From: Skermanella mucosa
GTDB taxonomy: Bacteria; Pseudomonadota; Alphaproteobacteria; Azospirillales; Azospirillaceae
NCBI RefSeq assembly: GCF_016765655.2
Contig: NZ_CP086106.1
Coordinates: 1,918,501-1,982,500, forward strand
DNA length: 64,000 nt
Reading direction: 5' to 3'
A program made the translations under genes and the position numbers. The stretch's first letter is position 1, and the number at the start of each line of letters is the position of its first letter. Below, in pieces: positions 28,910 to 37,557 of the stretch. The notes under the pieces were generated by a model. It saw nothing but the letters and a program-made list of their open reading frames with translations. It did no database searches and was not told the DNA's origin.

Positions 28910-30010
28910 ATGGCCTCTGTCGCGCTCGTCCATCCCGTCGCGGAAGCCCCGGCCGTGCCGCGGGCGGTGCCGGAACGCCAATCCTCGCGCCCGCTGTTCC
29001 CGTTCTCCGCGATCGTCGGGCAGGAGGAGATGAAGCTGGCCCTGCTCGCCGCCGCGGTCGATCCCAGCCTGGGCGGCGTGATGGTGTTCGGCGACCGCGG
29101 CACCGGCAAGTCCACCGCCGTCCGCGCGCTGGCGGCGTTGCTGCCGCCGATGCGGGCGGTGGCTGGCTGCGCCTACAATTGCGACCCCGCGCATCCGGCC
29201 TCGCTCTGCGCCGAGTGCAGGGCCGCCAGCACCACCGGCTCGCTGAAAAGCAGGCGGGTGCCGGTCCCCGTGGTCGACCTGCCGCTGGGCGCCACCGAGG
29301 ACCGGGTGGTCGGCGCGCTCGACCTGGAGCGGGCGCTGACCCGGGGCGAGAAGCGCTTCGAGCCGGGCCTGCTGGCCCGCGCCCACCGGGGTTTCCTGTA
29401 TATCGACGAGGTCAACCTGCTGGAAGACCATCTGGTGGACCTGCTGCTCGACGTGGCGGCGTCCGGCGAGAACGTGGTCGAGCGCGAGGGGCTGAGCGTG
29501 CGCCATCCCGCCCGCTTCGTGCTGGTCGGCAGCGGCAACCCGGAGGAGGGCGAGCTTCGGCCCCAGCTTCTCGACCGCTTCGGCCTGTCGGTGGAGGTGA
29601 AGACCCCCACCGACCTTGCCGAACGGATCGACGTGGTGCGCCGGCGCGACGTCTTCGAGCGCGACCCCGCCGGCTTCATCGCCAAGTGGAAGCGGGAGGA
29701 AACCCGCCTCCGCCGGAGCATCGAGGCGGCCCGGATCCGGCTGCCGCTGGTCCAGGTGCCCGACGCGGCGATCGAACGGGCGGCCCGGCTGTGCATGGCG
29801 CTTGGCGCCGACGGGCTGCGCGGCGAGCTGACCCTGGTCCGGGCGGCCCGCGCCGTCGCCGCCCTGGAGGGTGCCGGCGAAGTGCTGGACCGGCACCTCC
29901 GCCAAGTGGCATTGCCGGCGCTGCGGCATCGTCTTCGGCGCAATCCGCTGGACGAGGCGGGATCGACCGCGCGGGTCGAGCGCGCCGTCGCCGACCTGTT
30001 CGGCGCATGA
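28910..30010 (+). CDS. bchI: Magnesium chelatase AAA+ subunit I
   Basis: ATPase subunit of the chelatase that inserts Mg2+ into protoporphyrin IX, working with BchD and BchH. 366 residues: Walker [10 protein letters not shown] (61-69), Walker [21 protein letters not shown], and the family insertion with four Cys ([17 protein letters not shown]). The start at 28910 follows GGGAGTTG. A short gap after bchP holds three imperfect repeats around TTTCAGTA. bchH is not in the window. Confidence 0.96.
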   Translation: MASVALVHPVAEAPAVPRAVPERQSSRPLFPFSAIVGQEEMKLALLAAAVDPSLGGVMVFGDRGTGKSTAVRALAALLPPMRAVAGCAYNCDPAHPASLCAECRAASTTGSLKSRRVPVPVVDLPLGATEDRVVGALDLERALTRGEKRFEPGLLARAHRGFLYIDEVNLLEDHLVDLLLDVAASGENVVEREGLSVRHPARFVLVGSGNPEEGELRPQLLDRFGLSVEVKTPTDLAERIDVVRRRDVFERDPAGFIAKWKREETRLRRSIEAARIRLPLVQVPDAAIERAARLCMALGADGLRGELTLVRAARAVAALEGAGEVLDRHLRQVALPALRHRLRRNPLDEAGSTARVERAVADLFGA

Positions 30011-31758
30011 CCGGCTGGGAGGACGCCGCCGCGGCCGCGGCGCTCTTCGCGGTCGATCCGGCCGGCTTCGGCGGAGTTACCGTCCGGGCCGCCGCCGGAC
30101 CCGTGCGCGACCGCTGGCTGGACCTGCTGCGCGGGCTGCTGGATGACGTGGCGCCCTTCCTCCGCGTGCCCTGCCATGTCACCGACGACCGCCTGCTGGG
30201 CGGCCTGGACCTCGCGGCGACCCTGCGCGCCGGGCGGCCCGTGGTCGAGCAGGGCATCCTGGCGCGGTCCGACGGGGGAATAGTCCTGCTGGCGATGGCC
30301 GAGCGTCTGCCGCCGGCCATGGCGGCCCGGCTGGCCGCCGTCCTCGACCGGGGCGAGGTCCGGCTTGAGCGCGACGGCTTCGCCCGGAACATCGACGCCC
30401 GCTTCGGGCTGGTCGCCCTGGACGAGGGCGATGCGGAGGAAAGGCCGGCGGCGGTGCTGACCGAGCGGCTCGCCTTTCACCTGGATCTCGGCGCCATCGC
30501 CGTCGGCCAGGCCGGGGCTCCGTTCCGCACCGTCGCCGAAATCGCCGAAGCCCGTGGGCGCTTCGCGCGGGTGAGGGCATCGGACGAGGTCCTGGAGGCG
30601 CTGTGCGGCACGGCGGCGGCCCTGGGGATCGGCTCGATCCGCGCACCCTTGCAAGCCCTCGCCGCCGCGCGGGCCGCCGCCGCCCTGGAGGGCCGGACCG
30701 AAGTCGGCGAGGCCGACGCCGCGCTGGCGGCCCGGCTGGTCCTGGCTCCGCGCGCGACCTGCCTGCCGGCGCCGCCGGAACAGGAACCGGAGCCGGAACG
30801 ATCTCAGGAACCGGAAAAGGACTCTGACCCCAATTCCGGGAACCAGGAGGAGCCTCTGGAGGATGTGGTGCTGGAGGCGGCGCGGGCAGCCATACCGGAA
30901 GACCTCCTCAAGCGATTGGGAAGCCTCGCCAATGCCGGCCGCCGTGCCCAGCCTGCCGGCAAGGCTGGCGCCGTCGCCCAGGCCGCGGGCGGGCGCCCGG
31001 CCGGCGTCCGTCGCGGCCCCGCCCGGTCGGGAGCGCGGCTCAATGTCATCGAGACCCTGCGGGCGGCGGCACCCTGGCAGCGTCTGCGCGCCGATACCCC
31101 CGATTCCGTTTCCGGGACGGTTTCCGGGACCGCCCCGCGCATCCAGGTCAGGCCGGAGGATTTCCGGATCGCCCGGTTGAAGCGGCGGAGCCGGACCACG
31201 ACCATCTTCGTGGTGGACGCCTCCGGCTCGTCGGCCTTTCACCGCCTGGCGGAGGCCAAGGGCGCCGTCGAGCTGCTGCTGGCCGACTGCTATGTCCGGC
31301 GCGACGAAGTCGCCCTGGTGGCCTTCCGCGGCAGGACCGCCGAACTGCTGCTGCCGCCGACCCGGTCGCTGGCGCGCGCGAAGCGCTGCCTCGCGGCGCT
31401 GCCGGGGGGAGGCGGAACGCCGCTGGCGGCCGGGATCTACGCCGCCTCGGCCCTGGCCGACGCCGTGACGCGCCGCGGCGGAACGCCCGCGCTGGTTCTG
31501 CTGACCGACGGCCGCGCCAACATCTGCCGCGACGGCTCGACGGGGCGTGCCGCCGCCGAAGGAGACGCGCTGAGCGCCGCCCGACAAGTCGCCGCCGCCG
31601 GTCTGCGGGCCCTGCTGGTCGATACCTCCGCCCATCCCGAGCCGGCGGCCCGCCGGATCGCCGACGGCATGCGGGCTCCCTATCTCCCGCTGCCCAGGGC
31701 CGACGCAGCCGCGATTTCCCGCGCCGTCCGGATGGCGGCACCGCAGCCCGCTTCATGA
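30007..31758 (+). CDS. bchD: Magnesium chelatase subunit D
   Basis: 583 residues: an N-terminal degenerate AAA+ domain, an acidic proline-rich linker ([17 protein letters not shown], about 258-275), and a C-terminal von Willebrand A domain with the MIDAS motif VVDASGSS and a later LLTDGRANI. It forms the platform ring with BchI. The start overlaps the bchI stop by 4 nt. Confidence 0.95.
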   Translation: MTGWEDAAAAAALFAVDPAGFGGVTVRAAAGPVRDRWLDLLRGLLDDVAPFLRVPCHVTDDRLLGGLDLAATLRAGRPVVEQGILARSDGGIVLLAMAERLPPAMAARLAAVLDRGEVRLERDGFARNIDARFGLVALDEGDAEERPAAVLTERLAFHLDLGAIAVGQAGAPFRTVAEIAEARGRFARVRASDEVLEALCGTAAALGIGSIRAPLQALAAARAAAALEGRTEVGEADAALAARLVLAPRATCLPAPPEQEPEPERSQEPEKDSDPNSGNQEEPLEDVVLEAARAAIPEDLLKRLGSLANAGRRAQPAGKAGAVAQAAGGRPAGVRRGPARSGARLNVIETLRAAAPWQRLRADTPDSVSGTVSGTAPRIQVRPEDFRIARLKRRSRTTTIFVVDASGSSAFHRLAEAKGAVELLLADCYVRRDEVALVAFRGRTAELLLPPTRSLARAKRCLAALPGGGGTPLAAGIYAASALADAVTRRGGTPALVLLTDGRANICRDGSTGRAAAEGDALSAARQVAAAGLRALLVDTSAHPEPAARRIADGMRAPYLPLPRADAAAISRAVRMAAPQPAS

Positions 31759-32615
31759 GGCGGCCGGCCTGGGAGCGGGAAGGGCGCGGCTGGCCCCACC
31801 GCGAGACCAGCAGTTTCGTCACCGCCGGCGGCCTGCGCTGGCACGTCCAGCGCATGGGCGAGGGTCCCGTCATCCTGCTGCTCCACGGCACCGGCGCCGC
31901 CACCCATTCCTGGCGCGGCCTGATGCCGCTTCTGGCCCGGGACTTCACCGTGGTGGCCCCCGACCTGCCGGGCCACGGCTTCACCGACCCCTTGCCGGGC
32001 CACCGCCTGTCGCTTCCGGGCATGGCGCGGGCGGTCGCGGCCCTGCTCGACGCCCTCCAGGTCTCGCCGGAGGCCGCGGCCGGCCATTCCGCCGGCGCCG
32101 CCATCCTGGCCCGCATGGCGCTCGACCACTTGATCCGCCCGCGCGTGATCGTCGCGCTGAACGGGGCCTTCCTGCCGTTCCGAGGGGCCGCCGGACACCT
32201 GTTCATGCCGCTGGCGAAGCTGCTGGTCCTCAACCCGCTGGCGCCCCGGGTCTTCTCCTGGACCGCCGACGCGCGCGCGGTCGAACGGCTGATCCGAAAC
32301 ACCGGCTCGGTCCCGGACCGGGCCGGGATGGAATTCTACGGCCGGCTGATCCGCTGCCCGGGACACGTGTCGGCGGCGCTGGGCATGATGGCGAACTGGG
32401 ACCTGCATCCCCTGGTCCGCGACCTGCGCCGGCTGGAGGCGAAGCTGGTGCTGGCAGTCTCCTCCGGCGATACCGCGGTTCCGCCGGAACAGGCGGAGCG
32501 GGTGCGCGGCCTGCTGCCTTCGGCGGTGATCGACACGCTCGGGCGCCTGGGCCATCTGGCGCACGAGGAACGGCCCGATCTGGCGGCCGACCTGATCCTG
32601 CGCCATATCCGCTGA
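31755..32615 (+). CDS. bchO: BchO, alpha/beta-hydrolase fold protein of the PGC
   Basis: 286 residues. Alpha/beta hydrolase features: LLHGTGAATHSWRG oxyanion segment, nucleophile elbow GHSAGA, late GHLAHEERPDL with the His. Constant companion of bchI-bchD; its biochemical role is still not settled. A link to Mg-chelatase or to a hydrolytic step is suggested in the literature for relatives. Overlaps bchD by 4 nt. Its stop codon lies inside the first unit of the 15-bp repeat array. Confidence 0.92.
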   Translation: MRRPAWEREGRGWPHRETSSFVTAGGLRWHVQRMGEGPVILLLHGTGAATHSWRGLMPLLARDFTVVAPDLPGHGFTDPLPGHRLSLPGMARAVAALLDALQVSPEAAAGHSAGAAILARMALDHLIRPRVIVALNGAFLPFRGAAGHLFMPLAKLLVLNPLAPRVFSWTADARAVERLIRNTGSVPDRAGMEFYGRLIRCPGHVSAALGMMANWDLHPLVRDLRRLEAKLVLAVSSGDTAVPPEQAERVRGLLPSAVIDTLGRLGHLAHEERPDLAADLILRHIR

Positions 32616-32668
32616 GGCCCGGTCCGCTGAGGGCCGGTCCGCTGAGGTCCGGTCCGCTGAGGGTAGGC
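32609..32668. repeat. Four tandem 15-bp repeats after bchO
   Basis: Unit CCGCTGAGGnCCGGT occurs at 32609, 32624, 32639 and 32654, the last copy diverged. The first copy encodes the final Arg codon and stop of bchO, so each unit supplies an in-frame TGA. Confidence 0.9.
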
Positions 32669-32755
32669 GAGGCACCTTTTCACCCCCAAGGTGTTGATCC
32701 GCTGGCGAGCAATCGAGAAGAGTGCTCTCCTGGAGCACGACGGCAGGAGTCCTTG

Positions 32756-33655
32756 ATGATGCGCGCCCCAACCCTTCCTCCCGCGCTCGCCGGCGACCTG
32801 CGGGAGACCAGCCGGCGCGCGGGGCGTCTGGCCTACTATGTGGCCGGAGACGGTCCGCCGCTGCTGCTGGTCCACAGCATCAACGCGGCCGCCTCCGCCT
32901 ACGAGGTGAAGCCGGTCTTCGAGCGCATGGTGGCGCACCGCCGCGTCTACGCGGTCGATCTGCCCGGCTACGGCCATTCGGACCGCTCGGACCGCTCCTA
33001 CGAAATCCGCCTGTTCACCGACGCGATCCACGACATGCTGGACGTGATCGCGGAGGATACGGGGTCCGATCCGGTCGATGCGCTGGCGCTGTCGCTCTCG
33101 TCAGAGTTCCTGGCCCGTGCCGCCGTCGAGCGGCCGGAGCGCATCCGCACGCTCGCCTTCATCACCCCGACCGGCTTCAGCAAGGGATCGGCCAAGGCCC
33201 ATGGCGGGATCAGGACCAAGGCCTCGCGCGAGGTGCCGGGAGTCTACCGCTTCGTCAGCTTCCCGCTGTGGGGGGCGAAGCTGTACGACCTGCTGGTGAG
33301 CCGGCGGAGCATCCGGTACTTCCTGGAGCGGACCTGGGGTTCCAAGAACGTCGACGACGGCATGGTCGATTACGACTACATCACCGCGCACCAGCCGGGC
33401 GCCCGCTTCGCGCCGTTCGCCTTCCTGTCGGGACGGCTGTTCAGCCGGGACGTGCGGGACCTCTATGCGCGGCTGTCCGTGCCGGTCTGGATGCCCCACG
33501 GCACACGGGGCGACTTCAGGGATTTCAGCGGCGTGGACTGGCTGAAGGACAAGCCCAACTGGCGTCCGCAGCCGTTCGACGCCGGGGCGCTGGTCCATTA
33601 CGAGTGGCCCGAGGAGTTCGTGTCCTCATATCTGGACTTTCTTGGCCAAGGATGA
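32756..33655 (+). CDS. Alpha/beta hydrolase with unusual nucleophile elbow
   Basis: 299 residues. LLLVHSINAAASAYEV matches the region after strand 3 and VYAVDLPGYGHSDRSDR the strand 4 loop of alpha/beta hydrolases. Where G-x-S-x-G is expected the protein has ALSLSSEFLAR, so a Ser is present but both flanking Gly are replaced. A late His lies in VHYEWPEEF. It may be a non-catalytic or altered relative of BchO, next to which it sits. The ATG at 32756 follows AGGAGT; it overlaps the downstream peptidase frame only if that gene uses its earliest TTG. Confidence 0.8.
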   Translation: MMRAPTLPPALAGDLRETSRRAGRLAYYVAGDGPPLLLVHSINAAASAYEVKPVFERMVAHRRVYAVDLPGYGHSDRSDRSYEIRLFTDAIHDMLDVIAEDTGSDPVDALALSLSSEFLARAAVERPERIRTLAFITPTGFSKGSAKAHGGIRTKASREVPGVYRFVSFPLWGAKLYDLLVSRRSIRYFLERTWGSKNVDDGMVDYDYITAHQPGARFAPFAFLSGRLFSRDVRDLYARLSVPVWMPHGTRGDFRDFSGVDWLKDKPNWRPQPFDAGALVHYEWPEEFVSSYLDFLGQG

Positions 33656-33683
33656 CGGCGATGGACAAGGATGGGGTGACGGT

Positions 33684-34733
33684 TTGGAGTTGAGTTCGGT
33701 AAGGGCGTTGAAGGCCGAGGTTTCCGCGGACATCCTGGGGCCGCTTCTGAGGGAGGCGCGGGAGGCCCGCAGCTTCGGGCTGGCCGCCGGTCCGATCCGG
33801 CGGGCGGTGAAGCCGGAGCGGGGCGTCGCCCTCGGCATCGCCCGGGGACCCGGCCCGGACCAGTACCGTCTCGCGGTCCGTCTCCAGCGCCGCACCTTCG
33901 AGGATGACGGCGATCTGCGGCGCAGGCTCGAATCCGCGGCGCACAGCGAGGTGGATATCCGCTATGTCGGGCGCATCGCCAAGCGGACCACGGCCGATAC
34001 TGCCGTCCACGGCCCCATGCTGCCCTGGTTCCGCCTGCGCCAGAGGCCGCTGCTGATCGGCTGTTCGGTCGGCCACCATGCCGTCACCGCCGGCAGCCTG
34101 GGCGGATTCTTCAGGCACCGCGAGACCGGGCGGACCGTCCTGCTCAGCAACAACCACGTGCTGGCGAACGAGGACCTGGCCAAGGCGGGCGACGCCGTGC
34201 TCCAGCCCGGGCGGTTCGACGGCGGGCGCCGGTTCAAGGACCGGATCGGCACGCTGGCCGGCACCGTCCCGATGAAGACCGAGGGTTCCAACCTTATGGA
34301 CGCGGCATGCGCCGTAATGGCCGAAGGCGTCCCCTTCGATCCCCGGGCGGTGACCGGCTTCGGCGTGGTGCGCGGGCTGCGAAACCGGCCGATCGAACCG
34401 GGCGACGAGGTCTTCAAGATCGGCCGGACCACCGGGCTGACCCGCGGCGTGGTGACCGCCATCGAGCTGGACGACGTTGTGGTCGATTACGACAGGGGCC
34501 AGATCCGCTTCGACCGGCAGATCGAGATCGAGGGAGCTGGCGACGGCGCGTTCAGCAGCGGCGGCGACAGCGGCGCGCTGATTCTCGACCGCGAGGGCGA
34601 CGCCTGCGCGCTGCTCTTCGCCGGCAGCGACCACGGCGGAAGCAACGGCAAGGGTGTCACGAATGCCAATGATTTAACCCTTGTCATGGAAACTCTGAAT
34701 TTGGAACTGGCGCTCGAACAGCTTATTGCTTAA
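33684..34733 (+). CDS. Trypsin-like serine peptidase (S1-like, NAL1-type)
   Basis: About 349 residues. The catalytic triad can be read: His in VLLSNNHVLANED, Asp in NLMDAACAVMAEG, Ser in SSGGDSGALILD. No signal peptide or PDZ domain, so it is probably cytoplasmic and unlike HtrA. The N-terminal ~100 residues form a separate domain (SSVRALKAEVSADIL and on). The start is uncertain: only TTG codons (33642, 33684, 33690) are available; 33684 is given. Natural substrates unknown. It is followed 9 bp later by a small protein resembling a domain of the same kind of peptidase. Confidence 0.75.
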   Translation: MELSSVRALKAEVSADILGPLLREAREARSFGLAAGPIRRAVKPERGVALGIARGPGPDQYRLAVRLQRRTFEDDGDLRRRLESAAHSEVDIRYVGRIAKRTTADTAVHGPMLPWFRLRQRPLLIGCSVGHHAVTAGSLGGFFRHRETGRTVLLSNNHVLANEDLAKAGDAVLQPGRFDGGRRFKDRIGTLAGTVPMKTEGSNLMDAACAVMAEGVPFDPRAVTGFGVVRGLRNRPIEPGDEVFKIGRTTGLTRGVVTAIELDDVVVDYDRGQIRFDRQIEIEGAGDGAFSSGGDSGALILDREGDACALLFAGSDHGGSNGKGVTNANDLTLVMETLNLELALEQLIA

Positions 34734-34742
34734 ATTGAAACC

Positions 34743-34964
34743 ATGTCTAACGTGTCGATAGACCAGGCGAGACGGGTAAAACCGAAAGCGGGCGAAGCCG
34801 CCCGCCGATGCGGAACCGTGACCGGCGTCGGCATAACAAAAGTCGGCGACTCCTACGCCGTCAAGGTCAACCTGTGCGAGCCGGTGCCGAAGGCATCGCT
34901 TCCGGACGCGATCGACGGCGTGACGGTGGTCTACGAGGTCCTGGGCAGGACAGCGGCGCGGTAG
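34743..34964 (+). CDS. Small protein resembling an accessory domain of the neighbouring peptidase
   Basis: 73 residues. The second half (VTGVGITKVGDSYAVKVNLCEPVPKASLP, then GVTVVYEVLG) has the beta-strand rhythm and LPxxIxGVxVxxE wording seen in the non-catalytic domain of some bacterial trypsin-like peptidases. Placed 9 bp after the peptidase gene, it may act as its split-off domain or regulator. Weak similarity judged by eye. Confidence 0.6.
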   Translation: MSNVSIDQARRVKPKAGEAARRCGTVTGVGITKVGDSYAVKVNLCEPVPKASLPDAIDGVTVVYEVLGRTAAR

Positions 34965-34974
34965 CGGCGCCATT

Positions 34975-35358
34975 CTACGGCCCTCCGGATCGAAGGCCAT
35001 TCGAAAGATCCAGCGAAAATTGCCGGCTTCGGGCTGAAACAATTCCGCTCGATGCACGATCGCAACGATTGCAGATTGATCCGACGGATTTCCAGAACTC
35101 CTTGATGGTGTGGACGCCGATGTGGCGCGGATGGGCCTTCAGCTTGGCGAAGGCCATTTCGATCGGGTTGAGCTCCAGGCTGTAAGGCGGCAGGAAGAGA
35201 AACCAAGCGCCCGATCGCGGGGTCGGGGCGAGTTGGGTTTCCACGAAGGTCTCGAACAGGGTGCGGTTCATCGCTCCGGTGATCATCCAGGGGCCGGCGA
35301 TGTGCCAGGCATAAGCTTCTATCGCCCGACATACCGGATCCCAACAACGTTCCGCCAT
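34975..35358 (-). pseudogene. IS630-family transposase remnant
   Basis: Reads PWMITGAMNRTLFETFVE then WFLFLPPYSLELNPIEMAFAKLK, classic IS630 wording containing the last DDE residues. The central catalytic section between these motifs is missing, the end is degraded, and no complete gene or terminal repeats are recognisable. It separates the peptidase block from the DUF2231/sorbosone pair. From about 35359 to 35552 I see nothing beyond the upstream region of the next gene. Confidence 0.8.
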
Positions 35359-35552
35359 TACACAGCCTCAGCCGAAGGGCCTCCGCCAAAGCCGGGTAGC
35401 TGCCCGGAACAAGGTTCGTGCGCTCGCGTTTTGTAAACTGCGTTCAGTACGTGTTTCGGGCGCTGGTTCGGTTGGCCTCGTATTCGGGCTTTCCCTGATG
35501 CATCTCGCTCGGTGCATCGGCGCATAGTCTGGTCGGGCAAGGAGAAGACGCT

Positions 35553-35981
35553 GTGGCTGTTGCTTATGATGAAAGACCGGCAAGGGCGATCCAGCCCTTT
35601 CATGCGGTGCTGCTCGCCGCCACTATCCCGCTGTTCCTGGGTGGCCTGCTCAGCGACATTGCCTACACCTCGACTTACCAGATCCAGTGGAGCAACTTCG
35701 CCTCCTGGCTGATTGCGGGCGGCGTGGCTTTCACCGGTTTCGCGCTCCTGTGGGCTTTCATCGACTTGATCCGCGCAGACCGGCGCCGAGGGCGGCCTCT
35801 CATCTACTTTCTCCTGCTGCTTGCCACTTTCGGGCTCGGCCTCATCAACTCGTTCGTCCATGCGCGCGACGCTTGGGGAACGATGCCGGAAGGACTCATC
35901 CTTTCGGCGATCGTTACCGTGCTCGCCATTCTGGCGACTTGGCTTGGCTTCTCCAGCCTTCGCGTGGGAGGGATGAAATGA
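35553..35981 (+). CDS. DUF2231-type four-span membrane protein
   Basis: 142 residues, four membrane helices (AVLLAATIPLFLGGLLSD, then FASWLIAGGVAFTGFALLW, LIYFLLLLATFGLGLINSF and ILSAIVTVLAILATWLGF). The FHAVLL start resembles the DUF2231 signature (IHPxxV), and the family often sits beside periplasmic quinoprotein genes. GTG start at 35553 with AAGGAGAAG upstream. It overlaps the sorbosone-dehydrogenase gene by 4 nt. Confidence 0.82.
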   Translation: MAVAYDERPARAIQPFHAVLLAATIPLFLGGLLSDIAYTSTYQIQWSNFASWLIAGGVAFTGFALLWAFIDLIRADRRRGRPLIYFLLLLATFGLGLINSFVHARDAWGTMPEGLILSAIVTVLAILATWLGFSSLRVGGMK

Positions 35982-37321
35982 AATATTCCAGCTTGCTGGC
36001 CGCGACCGCGCTCACGGCCCTGCTGACCGCCTGCGATGGCGATCCGGCCCCGCCGGAGTACGGCTCCAATCCACAGCTCCCGGAGCAACAGCGCGGGCTG
36101 CTTCCCAGCATGAACATCGCCGAACCCGCACTGTGGGGCGATCGGCGACCGGTCGTGCCGGAAGGCTATACCATCACACCCATCGCCACCGACCTCGGCA
36201 TTCCGCGCCAGACCCTCGTCCTGCCCAACGGCGATATCCTCGTTGCCGAAGGAAGGGGTGGCTCGGCGCCGGCGCTACGGCCGAAGGACATCATCGCGGG
36301 CGTCATCAAGGCCAAGGGAACGACTTCGGTCGAGAGCGGCAATCGCTTGACCTTGCTGCGGGACGGCGACGGCGACGGCGTCTACGAAGAACGCACCGTC
36401 TTTGCCGACAATCTGAACGCGCCCTATGGCCTCGCGCTGGCCAACGATCAGCTTTACGTTGCCAATCAGGATGCCCTGGTGCGGTTCTCCTACCGCGAGG
36501 GGCAGACCCAAGCCGACGGACCGCCGGTCAAGGTCACCGACCTGCCATCGGAAATCAATCATCACTGGACGAAGGCGTTGACGGCCAGTCCTGACGGACG
36601 CTTCCTCTATGTCGGCATCGGTTCCAACAGCAACATCACGGAACGCGGGATGGCTGCCGAGGTTGATCGTGCGATGGTGTGGCAAGTGGATGCCCAGACG
36701 GGCGCGCACAAGCCCTACGCCACCGGCCTCCGCAATCCTACCGCCCTCGCCATCCAGCCGGGATCGGGCGAGCTATGGGCGGTGGTGAACGAACGCGACG
36801 AGCTTGGCCCGAACCTTGTCCCGGATTACCTCACGTCGGTCCGCGAAGGCGGCTTCTACGGCTGGCCCTACAGCTATTGGGGCCAGAACGTGGATCCGCG
36901 CGTTCGGCCGCAGGATCCGCAGAAGGTCGCCTCGGCGATCAAGCCCGACTATAGCCTGGGATCGCATGTCGCCGCGCTCGGCGTTGCCTTCTCCACTCCC
37001 GCGATGGGCGACCAGTTCGCCGACGGCGTGTTCGTCGGGGAACATGGCAGTTGGAACAGAAGCGTTCCCAGCGGATACAAGGTGATCTTCGTACCGTTCC
37101 GCGACGGTCGCCCCGCCGGTCCTCCGACGGAGTTCGTGACCGGGTTCTACGGCGAGGACGGCAAGACCTACGGTCGGCCTGTCGGCGTCACGGTTGATCC
37201 GGAGGGCGCCCTGATCGTCGCCGACGACCTTTCGAACACGATCTGGCGCGTAACCCCTTCAAACCCATCCCCCGCTGCCCAGGCGCCTCTGCGCGGCAAT
37301 GGCGCAGACAGGCAGGGATGA
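35978..37321 (+). CDS. Sorbosone/glucose dehydrogenase-like beta-propeller lipoprotein
   Basis: 447 residues. Signal with lipobox LLTACDGD (Cys19) predicts a lipid-anchored periplasmic protein. The body is a six-bladed GSDH-type propeller: VLPNGDILVAEG, the calcium-like LRDGDGDGVYEE loop, FADNLNAPYGLALAND, SEINHHWTKALTASPDG, and GEHGSWNRSVPSGYKV. Relatives use PQQ to oxidise sugars or aldoses. With the DUF2231 protein it may form a small oxidation module coupled to the membrane; no PQQ synthesis genes are nearby. Base composition is slightly lower in GC than the neighbouring crt genes. Confidence 0.87.
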   Translation: MKYSSLLAATALTALLTACDGDPAPPEYGSNPQLPEQQRGLLPSMNIAEPALWGDRRPVVPEGYTITPIATDLGIPRQTLVLPNGDILVAEGRGGSAPALRPKDIIAGVIKAKGTTSVESGNRLTLLRDGDGDGVYEERTVFADNLNAPYGLALANDQLYVANQDALVRFSYREGQTQADGPPVKVTDLPSEINHHWTKALTASPDGRFLYVGIGSNSNITERGMAAEVDRAMVWQVDAQTGAHKPYATGLRNPTALAIQPGSGELWAVVNERDELGPNLVPDYLTSVREGGFYGWPYSYWGQNVDPRVRPQDPQKVASAIKPDYSLGSHVAALGVAFSTPAMGDQFADGVFVGEHGSWNRSVPSGYKVIFVPFRDGRPAGPPTEFVTGFYGEDGKTYGRPVGVTVDPEGALIVADDLSNTIWRVTPSNPSPAAQAPLRGNGADRQG

Positions 37322-37530
37322 CCGATTTGGCCGGTGGAGGGTGACCGGCATCGTCAGGTTGGCGCCGAGCCGCAGGCTCGTGCGCCAAATCTGAAGCACT
37401 CATATCGTTGCTGGTAAGCTGCGGGGCGACAGCACGCCCCGAGGCGCGCCGGATTGTGCGCAACAGCGTTCGGGCGGTGACGGGTGCCCATCGCCTTTCA
37501 TCCGTGACCGAACCTGAGCCCTATCCAGAG

Positions 37531-37548
37531 TGTCAACTTCGTGTTACG
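37531..37548. promoter_or_regulatory. Near-match to a PpsR/CrtJ site before crtI
   Basis: TGTCAACTTCGTGTTACG fits TGT-N12-AC with the last base changed (G for A). It ends 9 bp before the crtI ATG. Proposed only because of position and of three exact sites elsewhere in the cluster. Confidence 0.4.
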
Positions 37549-37557
37549 CTTCGGCGT

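Noticed and set aside
32609-32668. The 15-bp array as a CRISPR.
   Set aside because: Direct tandem units without spacers; not a CRISPR. No CRISPR array was seen elsewhere.
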